This document shows positions 27,232 through 35,833 of a DNA stretch of 64,000 bases, in pieces (within the stretch, counting starts at the first letter, position 1; every line of letters begins with the position of its first letter). The stretch comes from Cyclobacteriaceae bacterium (GTDB taxonomy: Bacteria > Bacteroidota > Bacteroidia > Cytophagales > Cyclobacteriaceae). The notes under the pieces are model-generated. The model was not told the DNA's origin. It did not search any database and saw nothing but the letters and a program-made list of their open reading frames with translations. The position numbers were made by a program, and so were the translations under genes. The DNA lies in the NCBI GenBank assembly GCA_019694875.1, contig JAIBBC010000001.1, positions 558,001 to 622,000 of the forward strand, read 5' to 3'.

Positions 27232-28245
27232 TCAACCAGCAACAGATTTCTTTTTCACAATCCAGGATGTGACAACGAGCGCAATTGCCCCCGAAACTAT
27301 CATGATCAGTGTTTGCCAGGCGTGGAAAACGAATGTGAAGGCAACGGCATCGCTTTGGGGAATTGCATACAGAAAAACCAATCCGGCCGGAACCAGCGTG
27401 TGATAAGATCCCGCTCCGCCCGGCAGCGGGGCCGCCATGGCAATGGCACCAATTGCAAAAAGCGAAAGCACCGCGGTAATTCCCAAAACGCTCGTTTCTT
27501 TAAACGCCATTACCACACAGTAACTCATCAAAAAGTAAAGCGTCCAGATGGCAACAGAATACCCAATGAACAGGAATTTGCGTTCGAGTTTGAATATGGC
27601 TGCAAGGCCTTGTTTGAACCCCAGCCACGTGCGCTGCAAGAAGTCTCCAAGCTTCTGATTTCTCTTCGCGTACCACGATACAAAGAAGCCGGCAACAAGA
27701 AGAAAGATCAACACTACAGCAACAATTAACAACTTCCCGCTGAGGCCATTTGCCTGAATCGGGAGTGTGGAAATAAAAGCAAACAGCTTCTCCGATTCAA
27801 CCGCGAATGACAAAGCAACAAGAATAACCAGGCACAATAAGTCGATGATCCGCTCGATAACAACCGTACCAAACGAAATTTCGACAGGGCTTTTATTGAG
27901 CTTGTACAGATAATAACATCTTGAAACTTCGCCTCCACGCGGAATAACAAGGTTAACCAGATATCCGATTAGCGTAGCCAGAAAGCTGTGATAGAAGGTT
28001 GCCTTGTATCCGGTAGGTTCCATCAGCATGCGCCACCGCTCAGCGCGAATGGCCTGACCCAGCATAAAAATTCCCGCCATCGCCAACAGCCAACCTTTAT
28101 CAGCTGCCTGCCAGGTGTGATATAAGTATTGCCATTTATTTTCACCTTCTTTGACGTGCAGCGTACTCAGTGAAAACCAGATAAGCAGAGCAGTAAGTCC
28201 AAAGATGAACAGATATTGAACAGCCGTTTTTATTGCTGAAGGCAC
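27232..28245 (-). CDS. Lysylphosphatidylglycerol synthase-TM/flippase-like membrane protein
   Basis: 337 residues with about eight hydrophobic helices, of the UPF0104 / LPG-synthase TM family. Typical segments are LIGYLVNLVIPRGGEVSRCYYLYK and the C-terminal GAIAMAAPLPGGAGSYHTLVPAGL. The family includes flippase-like domains for lipids, but the substrate is not shown. The gene starts 3 bp after the panD stop, so it is probably the third gene of a panC-panD operon. The link to pantothenate synthesis is only positional. Confidence 0.83.
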   Translation of the reverse strand: MPSAIKTAVQYLFIFGLTALLIWFSLSTLHVKEGENKWQYLYHTWQAADKGWLLAMAGIFMLGQAIRAERWRMLMEPTGYKATFYHSFLATLIGYLVNLVIPRGGEVSRCYYLYKLNKSPVEISFGTVVIERIIDLLCLVILVALSFAVESEKLFAFISTLPIQANGLSGKLLIVAVVLIFLLVAGFFVSWYAKRNQKLGDFLQRTWLGFKQGLAAIFKLERKFLFIGYSVAIWTLYFLMSYCVVMAFKETSVLGITAVLSLFAIGAIAMAAPLPGGAGSYHTLVPAGLVFLYAIPQSDAVAFTFVFHAWQTLIMIVSGAIALVVTSWIVKKKSVAG

Positions 28246-28248
28246 GCG

Positions 28249-28596
28249 TCAGGCAAGTTTATTATCAGGTGAAGGGAAAATTATGGTCGGCTTGAATTTC
28301 TTTGCCTCTTCAAAATCCATCGAAGCATACGAAAACACGATCACAACATCACCAATCTGGGCTTTCCGGGCAGCAGGTCCGTTTAATGTAACAACGCCTG
28401 AACCACGTTCGCCCTTAATGATATACGTCTCCAGTCGTTCACCGTTACTCACGTTCACCACAGTCACCTTCTCACCCTCGATCATATTGGCGGCATCCAG
28501 CAAATCTTCATCGATAGAAATACTTCCAACATAATGCAGTTCTGCCTGCGTGATTTTAATACGATGAATCTTTGACTTTAAAACTTCAATAAACAT
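28249..28596 (-). CDS. panD: Aspartate 1-decarboxylase
   Basis: 115 residues, a pyruvoyl enzyme that makes beta-alanine for pantothenate. The self-cleavage site Gly-Ser is visible in [11 protein letters not shown]. The N-terminus [18 protein letters not shown] is the family signature, and [29 protein letters not shown] is the conserved core. I place the start at the ATG at 28596, which matches the family N-terminus; a GTG at 28614 would add six residues. It lies 31 bp after panC. Confidence 0.94.
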   Translation of the reverse strand: MFIEVLKSKIHRIKITQAELHYVGSISIDEDLLDAANMIEGEKVTVVNVSNGERLETYIIKGERGSGVVTLNGPAARKAQIGDVVIVFSYASMDFEEAKKFKPTIIFPSPDNKLA

Positions 28597-28627
28597 ACTT
28601 CTCAAAAGAGTCACAAAAATAAGGGAA

Positions 28628-29470
28628 TCACAAGAACATATTGTCGATCAATCTTACATCGCCAACAAAAACTGCGATGCATAAAATCGGTCGCGCAGAT
28701 TCTGTAACGTTATTTAACAACGTTAAGTTTTCGCTGTCGGCAACTTCAAAATATTCAACGGTAAAGCCGGCTTCTGTCTGAAGTTTTTCTGTTACCATTT
28801 TCTTAACATCATGAATTGCAGCTCCGCCCTTCAGTTTGTCAACTGCCCATTGCAACATCTGACTTATTAAACCGGCCTTTTCACGATCTGCACTACTCAA
28901 CCGTGCGTTGCGTGACGACATGGCGAGGCCATTTGCCTCACGAAGGGTTTGAACACTTTTCAATGTAACATTAAACTTAAGTTCAGAAACAAGCTGACGG
29001 ATGATGGCGAATTGCTGCCAGTCTTTCTGACCGAAATAGGCGATATCGGGTTCAACGATGTGAAACAGCTTTGAAACCACCAATGCTACTCCGCTAAAAT
29101 GGCCGGGGCGAAACTGTCCTTCCATCACCTTGTCAAGCTGGCCAAAATCAAATCTAAGCCTGCTTTCCTGATTATACATGGTATCCACTTCAGGGCAAAA
29201 AAGGGCGTCACATCCCGTTTCCGTAAGCATCAAAATGTCTTTTTCCAGCGTCCTGGGGTATTTCTGCAAATCGGCCGGATTGTTAAACTGGGAGGGGTTT
29301 ACAAAAATGGAACAAATCGTGGTGGAATTGTCGTTCCGGGAGTCGCGAACGAGCTTCAAATGGCCTTCGTGGAGGGCCCCCATGGTAGCCACAAAACCGA
29401 TGGTATTGCCCTGCTTCCGCTTTTCAACTAAAAATGCCTTTAAAGGGCCGATTTCCTTGAAAATCTGCAT
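28628..29470 (-). CDS. panC: Pantothenate synthetase
   Basis: 280 residues, the usual size. It joins pantoate and beta-alanine using ATP. Markers are [15 protein letters not shown] with the nucleotidyl-transferase HxGH motif (HEGH), [26 protein letters not shown] and [10 protein letters not shown]. It is cytoplasmic. It is followed by panD and a flippase-like gene in the same direction. It is divergent from the GT5-like gene; the 121 bp between the two starts hold both promoters and a GCCTTT/AAAGGC inverted repeat near 29480. Confidence 0.95.
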   Translation of the reverse strand: MQIFKEIGPLKAFLVEKRKQGNTIGFVATMGALHEGHLKLVRDSRNDNSTTICSIFVNPSQFNNPADLQKYPRTLEKDILMLTETGCDALFCPEVDTMYNQESRLRFDFGQLDKVMEGQFRPGHFSGVALVVSKLFHIVEPDIAYFGQKDWQQFAIIRQLVSELKFNVTLKSVQTLREANGLAMSSRNARLSSADREKAGLISQMLQWAVDKLKGGAAIHDVKKMVTEKLQTEAGFTVEYFEVADSENLTLLNNVTESARPILCIAVFVGDVRLIDNMFL

Positions 29471-29546
29471 GTTGTAACGGCCTTTAAAAAGGCTGGTAAA
29501 GGTAGGCTTATTACGGAAAGAAGTTGAATAAGGGGGGCGAATTTTG

Positions 29547-29554
29547 TACTTTTG
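29547..29554 (+). promoter_or_regulatory. Bacteroidota -7 element (TACTTTTG)
   Basis: TACTTTTG matches TAnnTTTG and lies 37 bp before the ATG at 29592. A TTG about 20 bp upstream could be the -33 box. Its position excludes the TTG at 29544 as the translation start. Confidence 0.6.
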
Positions 29555-29591
29555 TGGTTCATTTCTCGTTCAAATCATTAATCCAAGAACT

Positions 29592-30395
29592 ATGTCAAAA
29601 CTCAGAATTCTCTATGTGGCCAGTGAGATAAATCCTTTCCTGCAAACCTCTGAAGTTGCTGACTTTGTCCGCAAGCTTCCGCAAGCCATGCAGGAGAAAG
29701 GAATGGAGATCAGGATTCTGGTGCCCCGTTTTGGAATTATCAATGAAAGAAAGAATCGACTGCATGAAGTGGTTCGCTTGTCCGGAATAAACATTGCCGT
29801 AGGCGATGAAGAGAAGCCGCTGACCATCAAGGTGGCGTCTATCCCGAATGCCAAGCTGCAGGTGTATTTTATCGATAACGAAGACTATTTCCACCGCAAG
29901 TCTGTTTTCCACGATAAGGAAAACCGCTTTTATGCCGACAATGACGAGCGGGCTATTTTCTTCTGCAAGGGTGCCATTGAAACCGTGCGTAAGCTCGGAT
30001 GGGCTCCTGATGTGGTCCACTGCAACGACTGGATCACCAGCTTTATTCCGTTGTACCTGAAAACCACGTACAAAAACGATCCTTTGTTCAAAAACACAAA
30101 AACTGTATTCACAATTTATAATAACAGCTTCAACTTTAAGTTTAAAGACGACATCATGACTAAAGTCAAGATGATCGATATCGAAGACAAGATGCTCGGC
30201 AACCTGAAAACTGCCGATTATGAAGGGTTTATCAAAATGGGCGTTGAATTTTCAGATGCTGTGATTACCGCGGGTGAAAACAAAAAGCTCGAAGGCCTCT
30301 TTAAAAAGATGAAGGAAAAGAAAGTTGAATCGATCGACAAAGACGCAGACTATACGGAATCTTACTATAACTTATATAATGAACTTGTGGGCTAA
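29592..30395 (+). CDS. Glycogen/starch synthase-like protein, GT5 N-terminal domain only
   Basis: 267 residues matching the N-terminal Rossmann domain of GT5 glycogen synthases (LRILYVASEINPF, VDVVHCNDWITS as PDVVHCNDW, TVFTIYNNSF). The C-terminal domain of the family (about 200 residues) is absent. The ADP-glucose-binding KTGGL motif is replaced by QTSEV. Together this argues against glycogen synthase activity; a sugar-binding or structural role is possible. Such short homologs next to panC are common in Bacteroidota. The ATG at 29592 is chosen because a -7 box lies at 29547. Its end overlaps the DUF4270 gene. Confidence 0.75.
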   Translation: MSKLRILYVASEINPFLQTSEVADFVRKLPQAMQEKGMEIRILVPRFGIINERKNRLHEVVRLSGINIAVGDEEKPLTIKVASIPNAKLQVYFIDNEDYFHRKSVFHDKENRFYADNDERAIFFCKGAIETVRKLGWAPDVVHCNDWITSFIPLYLKTTYKNDPLFKNTKTVFTIYNNSFNFKFKDDIMTKVKMIDIEDKMLGNLKTADYEGFIKMGVEFSDAVITAGENKKLEGLFKKMKEKKVESIDKDADYTESYYNLYNELVG

Positions 30396-32004
30396 GCGAG
30401 CCGGACTGCTGTTTTCTGCAGCAGTCCTGATTTTTTTGATATCGTGTGAGGACGATTCTTATCTTTTAGGATTTAAAGGCAAAACAAAATTTAAAGGCAG
30501 ATACCAGGAGCTAGTTTTTGACGGTGACAAAAGTTCCGTATTCCTGATCGACTCCGTGTTTACGGATCAGTTCACACTTTCGGCCTCGCCAGTTGATCCG
30601 GGTACATACCGATATATGATCGGAAATTACTTTGATCCGGACTTCGGAACCGTAAGTGCCCACTTTTATGCTCAGTTTCTGCCTAACAATGGGCTGACAG
30701 AGTTAAGCAAAACGTATTTCAACAGAGACAATGAAAACATCAACACCATTGTTCTCGACTCAACTACGGTTCAATTAATGCTGGATTACTACGCATATGG
30801 GCCGGAGGTGACAATTGATGAGGTGGTCAACGTTTATTCGTTAATTAAAGACAGCCGCGACTCGTTGAATTTTTATGATCGGTATATTAATTCAACAACT
30901 TTAGCCTACGATCCGATCCTTATCGGGCGTTTAGGTATTAAAAAGTTTAGCAGGGCTTATTCAGGAAGCAGTAAATTCCGGCCCATCGATCTTACTCCAA
31001 TCAAATTTGAATTACAGACCGACTTGGGCGAAGGCAGCCGTGACACCATCATGCTGCAGGGCAAACTGGATGAGGAATTTGCGTTCAGAATCTTTAATTG
31101 GATTGCTACAAAAGGTGACACCGCGCTTGTCTATGACAGTTTGATCGCTGTTTTTAGGAAGGAGTTTCCGGGATTAGCGTTTATTCCGACCAAAACAAGC
31201 CGAATAATTGGAGTCAACCCACTGAATGGATTCAGTCGGTTTACATTCCACTATCATACACCCTCGAAAGATTCTGTTACCACATCGTTGTATTTTACTC
31301 CCTTGCCGTATGTTTTCTCAAGCGGTTTCACTAGCATAACAACCAGCCGGTCAGGAGACTTAAGTGGCATTAGTGTTCCGCAGGAGCGCTTTTTCCCAGC
31401 GAGTGGTGAACGGTACGTTCAGGATGGCGCGGGAGTAATTACCGAATTGGATATGAGCGATTTCTACAACTTTATTGATACCCTTGAGGACATCGTCATC
31501 AACTCAGCAGAAATTACCATGGATGTAAAAGCTTTTCCATCCGGAATGTCACCAGTGCCGAGCATGTATGGGGTAATCATGAAGCTTGATGGCAATAAAC
31601 TGGTTGCATTGGATTCAACCGTGGAGGAGGACTTTGATAAAATGACCGAGTTTGTCGGCAATGTTTATACCGACTTGAGCAATTTTGGGATCGCGACCGA
31701 ACTCTCGGCCGCCAGCCCGTTTAAGCTTACGTACGATAATAGCAGCATGCAATACAAAGGGTTTGCCACGCTCTTTTTTCAACGCATGTTTGATAACAAA
31801 GACAAACCGGAACTAAATATCGAGCACATCGCGTTTTACCCGGCAACAGCTACCACCTTAAAAGTTTTGTATGAAAACAACAATACTGGTTACCCTGTGC
31901 TGAAAGGGGGTACCGGTAACAGTGTTAATCGAGCAATTATTAAGCCGAGCGGCATAAAACTTAAACTTTATTATACAGTCCCCAATAAGCCTAACCTGGA
32001 ATAA
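30379..32004 (+). CDS. DUF4270 family lipoprotein
   Basis: A 541-residue lipoprotein with lipobox FLISC (Cys23). It shows the DUF4270 layout: an N-terminal region with DSVFTDQF and FSLSA-type segments, then beta-rich repeats and a C-terminal IIKPSGIKLKLYYT strand. The role of the family is unknown, though the gene is regularly found beside the GT5-like gene and glmS. The ATG at 30379 overlaps the end of the upstream gene and gives the signal peptide; the earlier in-frame start at 30325 would add 18 non-signal residues. glmS begins 3 bp after its stop. Confidence 0.85.
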   Translation: MNLWAKRAGLLFSAAVLIFLISCEDDSYLLGFKGKTKFKGRYQELVFDGDKSSVFLIDSVFTDQFTLSASPVDPGTYRYMIGNYFDPDFGTVSAHFYAQFLPNNGLTELSKTYFNRDNENINTIVLDSTTVQLMLDYYAYGPEVTIDEVVNVYSLIKDSRDSLNFYDRYINSTTLAYDPILIGRLGIKKFSRAYSGSSKFRPIDLTPIKFELQTDLGEGSRDTIMLQGKLDEEFAFRIFNWIATKGDTALVYDSLIAVFRKEFPGLAFIPTKTSRIIGVNPLNGFSRFTFHYHTPSKDSVTTSLYFTPLPYVFSSGFTSITTSRSGDLSGISVPQERFFPASGERYVQDGAGVITELDMSDFYNFIDTLEDIVINSAEITMDVKAFPSGMSPVPSMYGVIMKLDGNKLVALDSTVEEDFDKMTEFVGNVYTDLSNFGIATELSAASPFKLTYDNSSMQYKGFATLFFQRMFDNKDKPELNIEHIAFYPATATTLKVLYENNNTGYPVLKGGTGNSVNRAIIKPSGIKLKLYYTVPNKPNLE

Positions 32005-32006
32005 TT

Positions 32007-33842
32007 ATGTGCGGAATAGTTGGTTATGTTGGCCATCGCGATGCCCAACAAGTCATCATCAAAGGCCTTAAGCGGCTTGAGTACCGCGGCTACGACAGCG
32101 CTGGTATTGCACTCTTAAACAAAGGTCTTAACGTTTACAAAAAGAAGGGTAAAGTTTCGGAACTTGAAGAGTATCTGAAAGGAAAAGACCTCACCAGCAC
32201 AATTGGCATCGGCCACACGCGCTGGGCTACGCACGGAGAGCCAAACGATGTGAATGCCCACCCGCATTACTCATCATCCAAAAAACTGGCCATCATTCAC
32301 AACGGAATTATCGAGAACTACAGTTCGCTGAAACAGGAGCTGATCAACAAAGGTCATTCCTTCACAAGCGAAACAGATACCGAGGTTCTGATTCATTTTA
32401 TAGAGGACATTCAGGAAAACAATCAATGTCCGCTTGACGAGGCGGTACGTCTGGCATTAACAAAAGTTGTTGGTGCGTATGCGATTGTGATTATGTCACT
32501 GGAAGATCCCGATTTGTTGATTGCTGCACGAAAAGGAAGTCCGTTGGTTATTGGTGTCGGTAAGGATGAATACTTCATTGCTTCCGATGCTACGCCTATC
32601 ATTGAATATACCAACGAGGTTGTTTACCTGAACGACTTTGAGATTGCTGTGATCAACGATGGAAAACTCAAGATAAAAACCGTTGAGGATGCCCCGATGA
32701 CGCCTTACATCCAGAAACTGGAGATGGAACTTGAGGCGATCGAGAAAGGCGGGTTTGATCATTTCATGCTCAAAGAAATTTGTGAGCAACCCCGATCTAT
32801 TAAAGACTGTCTGCGCGGACGTTTGGATTCTCAATCGGGAAGATTGGTTTTGGGAGGAATTCGTGAGTATGTAAACAAACTCGCCAATGCCGATCGCATC
32901 ATCATTCTTGCGTGCGGAACATCGTGGCATGCAGGTCTTGTAGCCGAATACATGTTCGAAGAGTTTTGCCGCATCCCGGTAGAGGTTGAATATGCTTCGG
33001 AATTCCGTTATCGTAATCCAATCGTACGTGAAGGCGACATGGTTATTGCTATTTCACAATCCGGTGAAACTGCCGATACACTTGCCGCTATTGAATTGGC
33101 AAAATCAAAGGGCGCTACAATCTTTGGCGTGTGCAACGTAGTGGGCTCGTCCATTGCGCGCGCTTCACATGCGGGTTCTTATACACACGCTGGTCCGGAG
33201 ATCGGGGTGGCAAGTACCAAGGCATTTACAGCACAGCTTACTGTGCTGAGCATGATTTGTTTGATTGTTGCTCAAAAGAAGGGCACCATCACCGATCAGA
33301 AATTCCATGAAATGCTGGTTGAGCTTGAGAATATTCCGGCTAAAGTTGAGAAAACACTGAAGCTTAACGACCAGATTCGTGAGATTGCTTATACATTTAA
33401 AGACGCAACAAACTTTTTATACCTCGGTCGGGGATTCAACTTCCCGGTTGCGCTGGAAGGTGCGTTAAAGCTGAAAGAAATTTCCTACATCCACGCAGAA
33501 GGATATCCCGCTGCAGAAATGAAGCACGGCCCGATTGCGCTGATCGATGAAGAAATGCCGGTAGCGTTCATAGCCACACGCGACAGCTCATACGAAAAAA
33601 TTGTATCCAACATTCAGGAGGTTAAGGCACGCAAAGGCCGCGTTATTGCAGTGGTAACGGAAGGCGACAAACTTATTCCGACTATGGCAGAGTTTACTGT
33701 TGAGGTGCCGGCTGTTCATGAAACATTAATGCCAATTGTGTCGGTTATTCCATTGCAGTTGCTTTCATATCACATTGCCGTGATGCGCGGCTGTAACGTT
33801 GACCAGCCGAGAAATTTGGCGAAGTCGGTTACCGTGGAGTAA
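32007..33842 (+). CDS. glmS: Glutamine-fructose-6-phosphate aminotransferase (isomerising)
   Basis: 611 residues, full length. It makes glucosamine-6-phosphate, the entry to peptidoglycan and lipopolysaccharide precursors. The N-terminal glutaminase starts CGIVGYVG with the catalytic Cys2, and contains TRWATHGEP and HNGIIENY. Two SIS domains follow (ACGTSWHAG, ISQSGETADT; then YLGRGFNFPVALEGALKLKEIS). The C-terminus ends NLAKSVTVE as in other GlmS. It is the third gene of the 29592-33842 operon. A terminator hairpin and a set of short repeats lie downstream. Confidence 0.97.
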   Translation: MCGIVGYVGHRDAQQVIIKGLKRLEYRGYDSAGIALLNKGLNVYKKKGKVSELEEYLKGKDLTSTIGIGHTRWATHGEPNDVNAHPHYSSSKKLAIIHNGIIENYSSLKQELINKGHSFTSETDTEVLIHFIEDIQENNQCPLDEAVRLALTKVVGAYAIVIMSLEDPDLLIAARKGSPLVIGVGKDEYFIASDATPIIEYTNEVVYLNDFEIAVINDGKLKIKTVEDAPMTPYIQKLEMELEAIEKGGFDHFMLKEICEQPRSIKDCLRGRLDSQSGRLVLGGIREYVNKLANADRIIILACGTSWHAGLVAEYMFEEFCRIPVEVEYASEFRYRNPIVREGDMVIAISQSGETADTLAAIELAKSKGATIFGVCNVVGSSIARASHAGSYTHAGPEIGVASTKAFTAQLTVLSMICLIVAQKKGTITDQKFHEMLVELENIPAKVEKTLKLNDQIREIAYTFKDATNFLYLGRGFNFPVALEGALKLKEISYIHAEGYPAAEMKHGPIALIDEEMPVAFIATRDSSYEKIVSNIQEVKARKGRVIAVVTEGDKLIPTMAEFTVEVPAVHETLMPIVSVIPLQLLSYHIAVMRGCNVDQPRNLAKSVTVE

Positions 33843-33880
33843 TTACTCGTTCGAAAAATTCAAACCTGTGAATAACCCCA

Positions 33881-34025
33881 AAAGTCTTTAACTTAATTCC
33901 TTAAAGCCTTTAACTGGTAACTCAAAAGTCTTTAACAAGCCCTAAGCGATGAAGTTTAGGGCTTATTTTTGTGACTGTAGATTAAAGTTTTGGACAGTTT
34001 CACGAAAGTCCTGGACGGTTCACAA
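33881..34025. repeat. Five imperfect ~22-bp repeats around a terminator
   Basis: The core AAAGTCTTTAAC recurs at 33881, 33903 (one change) and 33925, exactly 22 bp apart. After the hairpin, two related units of 21 bp start at 33984 and 34005 with the core AAAGTYYTGGACRGTT. All five fit AAAGYYYTKRAC. Confidence 0.75.
33937..33970 (+). terminator. glmS terminator
   Basis: AAGCCCTAA pairs with TTAGGGCTT (9 bp, 10-base loop) and is followed by ATTTTT. It lies about 95 bp after the glmS stop. Confidence 0.85.
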
Positions 34026-34046
34026 ATAGTTTCGGATTACAACTTT

Positions 34047-34089
34047 AAGGCCTCAAAACGACTTCATTTCGGGGCTTTTTCTTTTTTTT
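34047..34089 (+). terminator. Second terminator-like hairpin
   Basis: AAGGCCTC pairs with GGGGCTT with one bulge and one G-T pair, followed by a long T tract (TTTTTCTTTTTTTTT). It marks the end of the core-type operon just before the convergent HEPN gene. Confidence 0.55.
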
Positions 34090-34098
34090 TGGAAGTCG

Positions 34099-35031
34099 CT
34101 ACCTTTCTTCATACACAACATTCATCTTTTTGCGAATCGCATCACTAATTGCGTTCTTCGCGTCAAGAATCTGCACGGAGGAATACATTCTGTATTCAAC
34201 ATCGGAATTCAATTTCGACTTGAAATTCTCTATCAGATTGATTTCTTCTTCACTCAAGTCATTTGTTAAGAAAACGAATCCATTACCTAATGAAAAATCT
34301 ATCTTATTTCTCACAACCGTTAAGCCTTCCAGGGGGCATTCAAACACTAAAGGAGCCTTTGATTTTTTCTCACTGAGGTCGAACAAGGGTAACAAGCTGA
34401 AATAGCATAGATTTGGATTTAGTCTGTTCTCGATTTTCAATGGTCCCATGTCGTAAACATAGTAAACGGAATTTAAGGCAATCACCTTTCCGCCCTTTTC
34501 TAAAAATGACTCAAGCTTAGTTCCCCAATTAGTGGTTGATTCCCAGCGCTCCTTCCTTACTTCAACGTCATCATAAAGTCCGTTGATCAAATCAACAATA
34601 GTGTGAATCAGAGGTAAACCAGCAGTTCCAGCAAAATGATGACCTTTAGGATGAGTCATGTGATTCCGAATTCGTCTGATATAATCTAACAGCCTTGGAT
34701 CTTTAACTTCAAAAAGTGAGTTTTTAGCAAACCATTTGGTTAACTCAAATAATGGATACTTCTTTAAATCCCACTCTTCGCCATTATTCAACTCTTTGTA
34801 GCGAATACAAAGCGCCATTTCCATAATATGTAAAGCCTTTGTGACTGCAACATCCAGAAACAAATACTCATAGTAAGAATGAAGAAGTAATTTTTGAACT
34901 ACTTTAAAAGCATCTGTTATGTCCTTGTTAACCTGCTTAGCAAACACAACTTTTGGGATTTTCTTATCCACAAATTCATCGACGGAAATATTTCCATAGA
35001 ATATTTCCCATCGTGTATCTCTCTTTATCAT
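34099..35031 (-). CDS. HEPN-like protein
   Basis: 310 residues. The N-terminal half is helical and carries the HEPN ribonuclease motif R-x4-H as R122-NHMT-H127 in RRIRNHMTHPKGHH. The upstream helices (residues about 30-80) fit the HEPN four-helix bundle. The C-terminal half is a mixed alpha/beta domain that I do not recognise. HEPN proteins are often RNases in toxin or anti-phage systems. A WYL-type palindrome lies 76 bp upstream, so it probably belongs to the same regulon as the Panacea pair. The RNase role is inferred from the motif. Confidence 0.65.
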   Translation of the reverse strand: MIKRDTRWEIFYGNISVDEFVDKKIPKVVFAKQVNKDITDAFKVVQKLLLHSYYEYLFLDVAVTKALHIMEMALCIRYKELNNGEEWDLKKYPLFELTKWFAKNSLFEVKDPRLLDYIRRIRNHMTHPKGHHFAGTAGLPLIHTIVDLINGLYDDVEVRKERWESTTNWGTKLESFLEKGGKVIALNSVYYVYDMGPLKIENRLNPNLCYFSLLPLFDLSEKKSKAPLVFECPLEGLTVVRNKIDFSLGNGFVFLTNDLSEEEINLIENFKSKLNSDVEYRMYSSVQILDAKNAISDAIRKKMNVVYEER

Positions 35032-35106
35032 ATGTTGAAAGTTCCGTATCTAACTAACCCTTTTTAACCACAGCCATGCCATCAAACCCAAGATAGCTAG
35101 GGAGGG

Positions 35107-35123
35107 ATGACATCTACAGTCAT
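35107..35123 (-). promoter_or_regulatory. WYL-type operator 3 (ATGACATCTACAGTCAT)
   Basis: A 17-bp inverted repeat, ATGAC-N7-GTCAT, 76 bp before the HEPN gene start. It matches the two GTGAC-N7-GTCAC sites at 35805 and 36992 in spacing and in most positions. Confidence 0.5.
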
Positions 35124-35131
35124 TGAGTAAA

Positions 35132-35161
35132 GTAAGGAGCCGAGAGATTTCGGCTCCTTAC
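35132..35161 (-). terminator. Strong terminator hairpin for the yegP-like/small-protein unit
   Basis: A perfect 12-bp stem (GTAAGGAGCCGA / TCGGCTCCTTAC) with a six-base loop lies 3 bp after the stop of the 46-residue gene. It separates that unit from the HEPN gene. Confidence 0.88.
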
Positions 35162-35164
35162 CCA

Positions 35165-35305
35165 TTAACTTGCTAACCTTTTGAGCAACGCAACACCGGC
35201 ACTTATGACGATGATCCAAGCCAAAACATTTCCAAGTTCTCCACCAACTGTGAGGCAGGTGTCACCCTTGCACACAGTTACTGGGTTCTGTTTTGAAGAA
35301 CTCAT
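35165..35305 (-). CDS. 46-residue single-pass membrane protein
   Basis: A short frame, ATG at 35305 to TAA at 35165. The product starts MSSSKQNPVTVCKGDTC, has a hydrophobic helix at about residues 25-40 (NVLAWIIVISAGVALL) and a basic end (KRLAS). The two cysteines are five residues apart (Cys12 and Cys17). It starts 57 bp after the YegP-like stop and ends 3 bp before a perfect terminator, and this tight placement supports a real gene. The function is unknown; a membrane-active toxin-like or regulatory peptide is possible. Confidence 0.65.
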   Translation of the reverse strand: MSSSKQNPVTVCKGDTCLTVGGELGNVLAWIIVISAGVALLKRLAS

Positions 35306-35362
35306 AACTATAGATTTTAATTTAACAATCCTGCCACTTAACCTTCGGCAGACTAAGGTTCC

Positions 35363-35698
35363 TTAGGACAGATCCTCCGTTGGAGCATTAGGCGCGTCAC
35401 GTTTGACGGCTTCGATTCCGTTTTCTCTAGCAGCACGCGAGTCATATCTTTCGCTGTTTCCAAGAATTTTACCATTAGCTGCCTCAAGATTAAATGTGTA
35501 ATTGAAGACTGCATCTCTTCGATTATACCTAGAATCAAAAGGTGCGTTTGCCTTCACAGCTTCAATACCATTCCGGCAACCTTGATTTGTAAGATAGGTT
35601 TCACTGGCTTTAAGAATTACTTCACCATTCCTTGCCTTAAGCACAAAGTGAAATTGATTATTTGCAGTACGGTTGATTTGAAATTTTGGGTTATCCAT
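35363..35698 (-). CDS. YegP/DUF1508-type protein, two repeats
   Basis: 111 residues made of two DUF1508 units: FHFVLKARNGEVILKASETY with NGIEAVKANAP, and YTFNLEAANGKILGNSERYDS with NGIEAVKRDAP. YegP is a small cytoplasmic fold of unknown biochemical role. It heads a two-gene unit with the 46-residue membrane protein. A WYL-type palindrome lies 107 bp upstream, between this gene and the toxin-like gene. The family call is firm. Confidence 0.87.
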   Translation of the reverse strand: MDNPKFQINRTANNQFHFVLKARNGEVILKASETYLTNQGCRNGIEAVKANAPFDSRYNRRDAVFNYTFNLEAANGKILGNSERYDSRAARENGIEAVKRDAPNAPTEDLS

Positions 35699-35804
35699 AA
35701 AAGTGGTGTTTACGTTTTTAGTTAACTATTAAGCAAAGTTTTCTCATCACGCAGGTTTAATCGCGCATTTGACTACTTTGATAATGTGAAGGTATTTGAG
35801 AGGA

Positions 35805-35821
35805 GTGACATCTTACGTCAC
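35805..35821 (-). promoter_or_regulatory. WYL-type operator 2 (GTGACATCTTACGTCAC)
   Basis: A 17-bp inverted repeat with arms GTGAC/GTCAC; the match extends two bases each side to GAGTGAC/GTCACTC. It lies 107 bp upstream of the YegP-like start and after the toxin-like stop at 35834. It differs from operator 1 at one inner base. Confidence 0.65.
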
Positions 35822-35833
35822 TCAAGGGGAAAG

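Noticed and set aside
29544-29591. Earlier start for the GT5-like gene at TTG 29544
   Set aside because: A consensus -7 box at 29547-29554 lies inside it; the ATG at 29592 matches the family N-terminus.
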